Origin: Bacilli bacterium
Lineage (GTDB): Bacteria > Bacillota_I > Bacilli_A > RF39 > UBA660
Direction: 5' to 3'
Length of the DNA: 25,017 bases
NCBI GenBank assembly: GCA_900769695.1
Contig: CAAGHO010000012.1
Location: 1-25,017, forward strand
The position numbers and the translations under genes were made by a program. How positions within the stretch are numbered: position 1 is the stretch's first letter; each line of letters starts with the position of its first letter. The notes beneath the pieces are model-generated. The model had not been told where the DNA came from, searched no databases, and saw only the letters and a program-made list of their open reading frames with translations. Below, piece by piece: positions 20,622-25,017 of the stretch.

Positions 20622-22980
20622 TGAAGAAGAAAAAGTAACTAAATCCCCTAGGAGAGGACCAGGTGGACATGGACCAGGAGGAAACTTTGAAAAAGCAAAA
20701 GATTTTAAAGGTTCAATGCTTCGTCTAGCAAAAGAATTAAATAAATTTAAAGTCTTAATTGTAATTGCTCTATTTTTAGCAGCCTTAGGTTCTATTTTAT
20801 CAATAATGGCTCCTAATAAATTAAGCAAGTTAACTGATGAAATATCAGAAGGATTAGTTATAAATAGTAAAAATTTAAAACAAATAATTACTAAAACAAC
20901 ATCTTCTCTAAATGAAGAGAAAATGAAAGAAGTTATACCGAGTATTTTAGAAATTAAACTAGACCAAAACACTATGGTAACAATTATGACATCTTCTCTA
21001 ATTAGTGATGAAGATAAAGCTATATTTAAAGAAAAATTTGTGAGTGTTGATCAAACTAATCAACAAGAAATGCTTAACATGATAACTTCATTACCTGAAA
21101 GTATTTTAAATGTAATACTTCCAACTACTACTTATAAAAACGTAGAAATTACAACAAGTGATAAAATAGCTTTATTAAAAGCTTCAACTAGTACTGATAA
21201 AAAAAATATTAGTTTACCAGATTCTATTTATCATGTAATGCTATCTGACTTTAAAATAGATAAACAACTTATTACAGTAGATGATCAAATTAAATTTTTA
21301 AAAGTTATTTCTACAGTTTCAATGGATAAGAAAGATGCCACTAAACTTTATAAAAAGTTAGACGAAATGCCAAAGAGTATTAAAAAAGTAGTAGAACCAA
21401 CTATGAATATGGAACGTATTAAAGATATTTCTTTATTCCTTGCTATTTTATATATTTGTAGTGCTGTATTTACATATATTGAGTCTATTTCAATGACTAC
21501 AGTTTCTAATAATTTTGCAAGAGGATTGAGAAATAGAATTTCAATTAAGATTAATAAACTACCACTTAAATATTTTGATAATCATTCAATTGGTGATATC
21601 TTGTCTCGTGTAACTAATGATATTGATACTATTGCTCAATCAATGAATCAGTCTTTAGCAACCCTAGTTAGCGCTACTACTTTATTCATTGGTTCTATAA
21701 TCATGATGTTTTATACAAACTGGATTATGGCTTTAACAGCAATAGGTGCAAGTCTATTTGGATTTATCTTTATGTTTATGGTTCTTGGGAAAAGTCAAAA
21801 ATACTTTATTCAAAGACAAAAAGAATTAGGTGAATTAAATGGACATATTGAAGAAGTTTATTCTGGACTTAATGTTGTAAAAGCATACAATGGACAAAAA
21901 GAATCAAATAAAAAGTTTGATGACTTAAATGAAGGATTATATGATGCTAATAGAAAAAGTCAATTCTTATCTGGACTTATGATGCCAATGATGAACTTTA
22001 TTGGTAACTTCGGATATGTGGCTGTATGTATTGTTGGAGCACTACTTGTCTTGAATGATTATATTAGTTTTGGGGTAATTGTTGCTTTCATCTCTTATGT
22101 TAGATTATTTACTTCACCACTTTCTCAAATTGCTCAAGCCATGACTTCACTTCAATCAACTGCTGCAGCTTCAGAACGTGTTTTTGAATTTATTGATGAA
22201 GAAGAAATGCTAAAAGAAGAAAACTGTCAAGTCTTAGATAAATCTAAAGTCAAAGGAAAGATTGAATTTGATCACGTTGTATTTAAATATGATAACAATG
22301 ATAAACCAACTATTAAAGACTTTAGTGTTAAAGTAAAACCAGGTCAAAAAGTTGCGATAGTAGGACCAACAGGAGCGGGAAAAACAACTATGGTTAACTT
22401 ACTTATGAAATTTTATGATATTAAAGATGGTGATATCAAAATTGATGGAGTCTCTATTAAAGATTTAACTAGAGAAAATATTCATTCATTATTTACAATG
22501 GTTTTACAAGATACATGGTTATTTAATGGTACTATTAAAGAAAATATTATTTATAATCGTGATAATGTTTCAGATGAAAAAGTAAAAGAAGTTTGTAAAA
22601 CAGTAGGACTTGACCACTTTATTAGGACTCTTTCGGATGGATATGATACTCCACTAGCAGATAATGAAAGTATTTCATCAGGTCAAAAACAACTACTTAC
22701 AATTGCTCGTGGTATGATTGAAGATTCTCCATTCCTAATTTTAGATGAGGCTACATCAAATGTTGATACTAGAACAGAAGAATTAGTTCAAAAAGCTATG
22801 GATAAATTAACAGAGGGAAAAACATCATTTATAATTGCTCACAGATTATCAACTATTAAAAATGCTGATGTAATCCTAGTAATGAGTGAAGGAAATATAA
22901 TTGAACAAGGAAACCATGAAGAATTAATGAAAAAGAATGGTTTCTATGCTGATTTATACAATTCTCAATTTGAATTATAA
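20614..22980 (+). CDS. ABC exporter half-transporter, catalytic subunit with large external insertion
   Basis: The 788-residue protein has a Gly/Pro/Arg-rich N-terminus (RRGPGGHGPGG), a first membrane helix at about 46-68, and then some 195 residues of mostly outside sequence before the second helix at about 272. The rest of the membrane domain and a complete ATPase domain follow: Walker A GPTGAGKTT from 584, signature ISSGQKQ with Ser689, Walker B LILDE with Asp711 and catalytic Glu712, switch His743. It supplies the ATP site that hydrolyses, opposite the degenerate partner. The insertion contains degenerate repeats (LPESILNV, LPDSIYHV, MPKSIKKV). Usual half-transporters have about 580-620 residues. 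Its start overlaps the partner gene's end by eight bases. Confidence 0.94.
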   Translation: MNNEEEKVTKSPRRGPGGHGPGGNFEKAKDFKGSMLRLAKELNKFKVLIVIALFLAALGSILSIMAPNKLSKLTDEISEGLVINSKNLKQIITKTTSSLNEEKMKEVIPSILEIKLDQNTMVTIMTSSLISDEDKAIFKEKFVSVDQTNQQEMLNMITSLPESILNVILPTTTYKNVEITTSDKIALLKASTSTDKKNISLPDSIYHVMLSDFKIDKQLITVDDQIKFLKVISTVSMDKKDATKLYKKLDEMPKSIKKVVEPTMNMERIKDISLFLAILYICSAVFTYIESISMTTVSNNFARGLRNRISIKINKLPLKYFDNHSIGDILSRVTNDIDTIAQSMNQSLATLVSATTLFIGSIIMMFYTNWIMALTAIGASLFGFIFMFMVLGKSQKYFIQRQKELGELNGHIEEVYSGLNVVKAYNGQKESNKKFDDLNEGLYDANRKSQFLSGLMMPMMNFIGNFGYVAVCIVGALLVLNDYISFGVIVAFISYVRLFTSPLSQIAQAMTSLQSTAAASERVFEFIDEEEMLKEENCQVLDKSKVKGKIEFDHVVFKYDNNDKPTIKDFSVKVKPGQKVAIVGPTGAGKTTMVNLLMKFYDIKDGDIKIDGVSIKDLTRENIHSLFTMVLQDTWLFNGTIKENIIYNRDNVSDEKVKEVCKTVGLDHFIRTLSDGYDTPLADNESISSGQKQLLTIARGMIEDSPFLILDEATSNVDTRTEELVQKAMDKLTEGKTSFIIAHRLSTIKNADVILVMSEGNIIEQGNHEELMKKNGFYADLYNSQFEL

Positions 22981-23003
22981 AACGACAAATTAGTCGTTTT
23001 TTT
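22979..23003 (+). terminator. Intrinsic terminator of the exporter operon
   Basis: AAAACGAC (22979-22986) pairs with GTCGTTTT (22993-23000) around AAATTA, followed by T. It begins in the stop codon. Confidence 0.9.
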
Positions 23004-23030
23004 CATGCTATATTTTTCTTGGTGATAGAA

Positions 23031-23810
23031 ATGACTGTCTACTTAGATTTAGTATTCTTTATTAATGTTTTCTTTGATTTTATATTACTTTATGGAACTA
23101 AATACATCTTAAAAGAACATCCCAAATTTTATAGAATTGTTTTAGGAAGTTTAATAGGTGGAGGAAGTATTTTCTTTTTATTTTTAAATATTAACTCCTT
23201 AGAATTATTTATTCTTAAAATAATTATTAGTATCATGATGATTTTAACAACTTTTGGCAAAAATAATTTCTTTAAAACATATTTATATTTTTATATAATA
23301 AGTATCTTTTTAGGAGGGTGTATGTATTTTCTTAATTATACATTTTCTTCTAAACATCAAGGATTAATCTTTTTTTCCAATGGATTATCAATTAACTTTA
23401 TTGTGATGCTGATACTTTCTCCTGTTATAGTCTATCTATATATAAAAGAATATAAAAACTATAAAATAGATGTTAATAATTATCATGACGTTACCATTTA
23501 TATCAGTAAGAATAAATATAATTTGAAAGGATATTTAGATACAGGAAATACTCTAACTGATCCTTACAAAAAAAGAGGAATAATTCTTATAAATTTAGAT
23601 GAATACAAAATTTCAATAAAAAATAAAAAAGTAATTTATGTTCCATATAAAACGATTAATGCTACAGGTGTTATTCCTTGTTATAAAATAGATAAAGTTT
23701 TAGTTGATAACAAAGAATTTAAGAATCTATTAATAGGAAATACTAAGAAAAATATAAAAATAGGAACAGCTAATTGTATATTACCAAATATAATTAAGGA
23801 GGATTTATAA
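23031..23810 (+). CDS. spoIIGA: Sporulation sigma-E processing peptidase SpoIIGA
   Basis: The product has 259 residues from ATG 23031, six bases after GGTGAT; in-frame TTG at 23019 and GTG at 23022 overlap that site and are rejected. The N-terminal half has about five membrane helices (YLDLVFFINVFFDFILLYG onward). The C-terminal half is a soluble aspartic-protease-like domain with the signature YLDTGNTLTDP, in which Asp170 is the likely catalytic residue. SpoIIGA sits in the sporulation septum and cleaves the pro-peptide of sigma-E, encoded immediately downstream with a one-base overlap (TAATG). It is shorter than the Bacillus subtilis protein (about 309 residues) but keeps the key motif. Confidence 0.94.
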   Translation: MTVYLDLVFFINVFFDFILLYGTKYILKEHPKFYRIVLGSLIGGGSIFFLFLNINSLELFILKIIISIMMILTTFGKNNFFKTYLYFYIISIFLGGCMYFLNYTFSSKHQGLIFFSNGLSINFIVMLILSPVIVYLYIKEYKNYKIDVNNYHDVTIYISKNKYNLKGYLDTGNTLTDPYKKRGIILINLDEYKISIKNKKVIYVPYKTINATGVIPCYKIDKVLVDNKEFKNLLIGNTKKNIKIGTANCILPNIIKEDL

Positions 23811-24502
23811 TGAAAAGATTTATTAATTTTATTAAAAGTTTATTTAGGAAAGTTGGAAATATTTTTTATGTAGGCGCAACTGATATTTTACCAGAACCTT
23901 TAAGTAAAGAAAAAGAAGATTTTTATCTAGAATTACTTGAAACTGGAGATCAAACAGCAAAAGATATTTTGATAGAACATAATTTAAGATTAGTAGTGTT
24001 TCTTTCTAAAAAGTATGAAAATACAGGAGTAGATTTAGAAGATTTAGTAAGTATAGGAACTATTGGATTAATAAAGGGAATTAATACATTTTCTAGAGGG
24101 AAAAATATTAAACTTGCAACATATGCATCACGTTGTATTGATAATGAAATATTAATGTATTTAAGAAAAACTAAAAAAATAAAGACTGAAGTTAGTATTG
24201 ATGCCTCACTTTCATATGACTCTGAAGGAAATGAACTTCATCTAGAAGATGTTTTAGGAACAGATAAAGATATAGTTACAAAAGGAATAGAAGAAGAAAA
24301 TGATAGAAAACTTATGCTGAATGAAGTTATGAGATTAAATCCAAGAGATAGAGATATTATTATTTTAAGATATGGTCTTATGGGACGTGAAGAACTTACT
24401 CAAAAAGAAGTTGCTGAAAAACTGGGAATTTCTCAGTCTTATATTTCAAGGATTGAAAAGAAGGTTATAAAAAGGCTAAAAACACTTGTTAATTATACTT
24501 GA
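23810..24502 (+). CDS. sigE: RNA polymerase sporulation sigma factor sigma-E (pro-form)
   Basis: The 230-residue sigma-70-family protein is closely similar to sigma-E: ILIEHNLRLVVFLSKKYENT, then IGTIGLIKGINTFSRGKNIK, LATYASRCIDNEILMYLRK and, in region 4, EKLGISQSYISRIEKKVIKR. The first 20 or so residues are basic and amphipathic (MKRFINFIKSLFRKVGNIFY), the membrane-binding pro-sequence removed by SpoIIGA. Mature sigma-E directs early mother-cell transcription in sporulation. The start is ATG behind AAGGAGG (23797-23803), overlapping the spoIIGA stop. It is the only gene of the window ending in TGA. The sigG gene usually found next is absent. Confidence 0.97.
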   Translation: MKRFINFIKSLFRKVGNIFYVGATDILPEPLSKEKEDFYLELLETGDQTAKDILIEHNLRLVVFLSKKYENTGVDLEDLVSIGTIGLIKGINTFSRGKNIKLATYASRCIDNEILMYLRKTKKIKTEVSIDASLSYDSEGNELHLEDVLGTDKDIVTKGIEEENDRKLMLNEVMRLNPRDRDIIILRYGLMGREELTQKEVAEKLGISQSYISRIEKKVIKRLKTLVNYT

Positions 24503-24529
24503 TTTTTTGTATCTGGGGGGGGGTATAAT
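24499..24529 (+). promoter_or_regulatory. Promoter with a nine-G spacer tract
   Basis: A perfect -10 TATAAT (24524-24529) is directly preceded by nine consecutive G (24515-24523). A -35-like TTGATT (24499-24504) overlaps the sigE stop, giving a spacer of 19 bases; loss of two G would give the optimal 17. Such a G run is exceptional in this AT-rich DNA and is a hallmark of slipped-strand phase variation. The exact run length is also the base call most prone to sequencing error. Confidence 0.65.
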
Positions 24530-24565
24530 AGGCTTAGATATATAGTAAAATAGGTGATGTCTAAG

Positions 24566-25017
24566 ATGAAAAAAACAATTATGATAATTATAGTTACTGC
24601 AATGATAACGGGTATTATTTCTATATATGGTGCTTACGCTGCAACAACATATGCAATAAGTGCTACAAAGATAGGATATTCAGATAACTCTAACTTAGGA
24701 GTAGATAATGTTCAAGCAGCAATAGATGGAACTTGTACAAAGTTTTCTAGTCAGTTAACTAATTTAAAAAATGAAGTAAAAACAGAAACTGTCAATGAAA
24801 TGTATCCAGTAGGAAGTATTTATATAACAACTTCAATTTCAACAGCTTCAGAGTTAGAAAAAATTTTAGGAGTTGGAACATGGGAGTCGTATGCTTCAGG
24901 TAGAACTTTAGTTGGTGTTGGTACAGGAACAGATAGCAACTCAGTTTCAAAAACATTTAAGATAAATGAAACAGGAGGCGAATATACTCATAATTTAACT
25001 ACATCTGAAATTCCAAG
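24566..25017 (+). CDS. Secreted surface protein with phage-tail-collar-like segment, 3' truncated
   Basis: The frame runs from ATG at 24566, behind TAGGTGATG, to the end of the window without a stop; about 150 codons are seen. The first 26 residues are a signal peptide (MKKTIMIIIVTAMITGIISI, then YGAYAA). A NLGVDNVQAAID motif of the kind common in gut Bacillota surface and tail proteins follows, then a short coiled coil. Next comes YPVGSIYITTS, VGTWESY, GRTLVGVGTGT and TGGEYTHNLTTSEIP, the order seen in phage tail-collar/fibre and microcystin-dependent-type proteins (normally ending in a His-rich SHTH). It is therefore probably an exported fibre-like adhesin. The G-tract promoter upstream suggests switchable expression. 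Its end is missing. Confidence 0.82.
   Translation, partial: MKKTIMIIIVTAMITGIISIYGAYAATTYAISATKIGYSDNSNLGVDNVQAAIDGTCTKFSSQLTNLKNEVKTETVNEMYPVGSIYITTSISTASELEKILGVGTWESYASGRTLVGVGTGTDSNSVSKTFKINETGGEYTHNLTTSEIP

Noticed and set aside
24500..24502. UGA read as tryptophan (genetic code 4)
   Set aside because: UGA occurs only once, as the sigE stop where sigma-E proteins normally end, and tryptophan is encoded by TGG in all genes checked.

Overview
The window comes from an AT-rich, low-GC Gram-positive bacterium (Bacillota). The evidence is gene content: rplU-prp-rpmA with an N-terminally extended L27, obg, spoIIGA-sigE, strong AGGAGG ribosome binding sites and many TGn-TATAAT extended -10 promoters. 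The code is standard: tryptophan is read from TGG, and TGA appears only once as a stop (sigE). SpoIIGA and sigma-E imply a spore former or a descendant of one. I cannot name a species; a gut Bacilli/Erysipelotrichia-like lineage is an inference. Bases 1-32 are not biological: they match the Illumina TruSeq read-1 adapter, so this is a contig end from a short-read assembly.

Layout. (1) 33-4525, chromosomal core: the tail of an unknown gene, the L21 leader and rplU-prp-rpmA, two small membrane-protein genes, obg, and a tRNA(CAU)-tRNA-Leu pair with promoter and terminator. (2) 4526-6070, small accessory genes: a tandem DUF1653 pair, a 91-residue unknown, and a convergent gene for a membrane-anchored coiled-coil protein. 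(3) 6081 to about 15160, a probable integrative mobilizable element. It has a large serine recombinase preceded by a 25-codon leader ORF and a very strong terminator, an oriT-like hairpin with a pMV158-like nick motif, a MobV/Pre relaxase, a 1004-residue protein of unknown function, a candidate structured RNA, a kinase-fold protein, another unknown, a small ORF without an obvious start, and an ASCH-domain protein. Its ends were not located. (4) 15176-17729, a metal-resistance operon: ArsR/CadC-like repressor, free HMA-domain metallochaperone and a P1B ATPase lacking its own HMA domain, with paired operators. (5) 17740-23003, a TetR-controlled operon encoding a zinc-ribbon membrane protein and a heterodimeric ABC exporter. 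(6) 23031-24502, spoIIGA-sigE. (7) From 24566, a secreted protein with a phage-tail-collar-like segment, running off the contig, behind a promoter whose spacer contains nine consecutive G.

How it works together. Prp (1032) removes the L27 extension encoded by its neighbour. The recombinase, relaxase and oriT form an excise-and-mobilize module without its own mating-pair machinery, so it would need a helper element. The ArsR and TetR operons each carry self-complementary operators over their own promoters. SpoIIGA is the dedicated protease for pro-sigma-E encoded next to it. The strongest leads are the poly-G promoter (likely phase variation of a surface protein), the leader peptide/terminator ahead of the recombinase, the oriT, the candidate structured RNA at 12904-13025, and the unexplained 1004-residue and kinase-like proteins.
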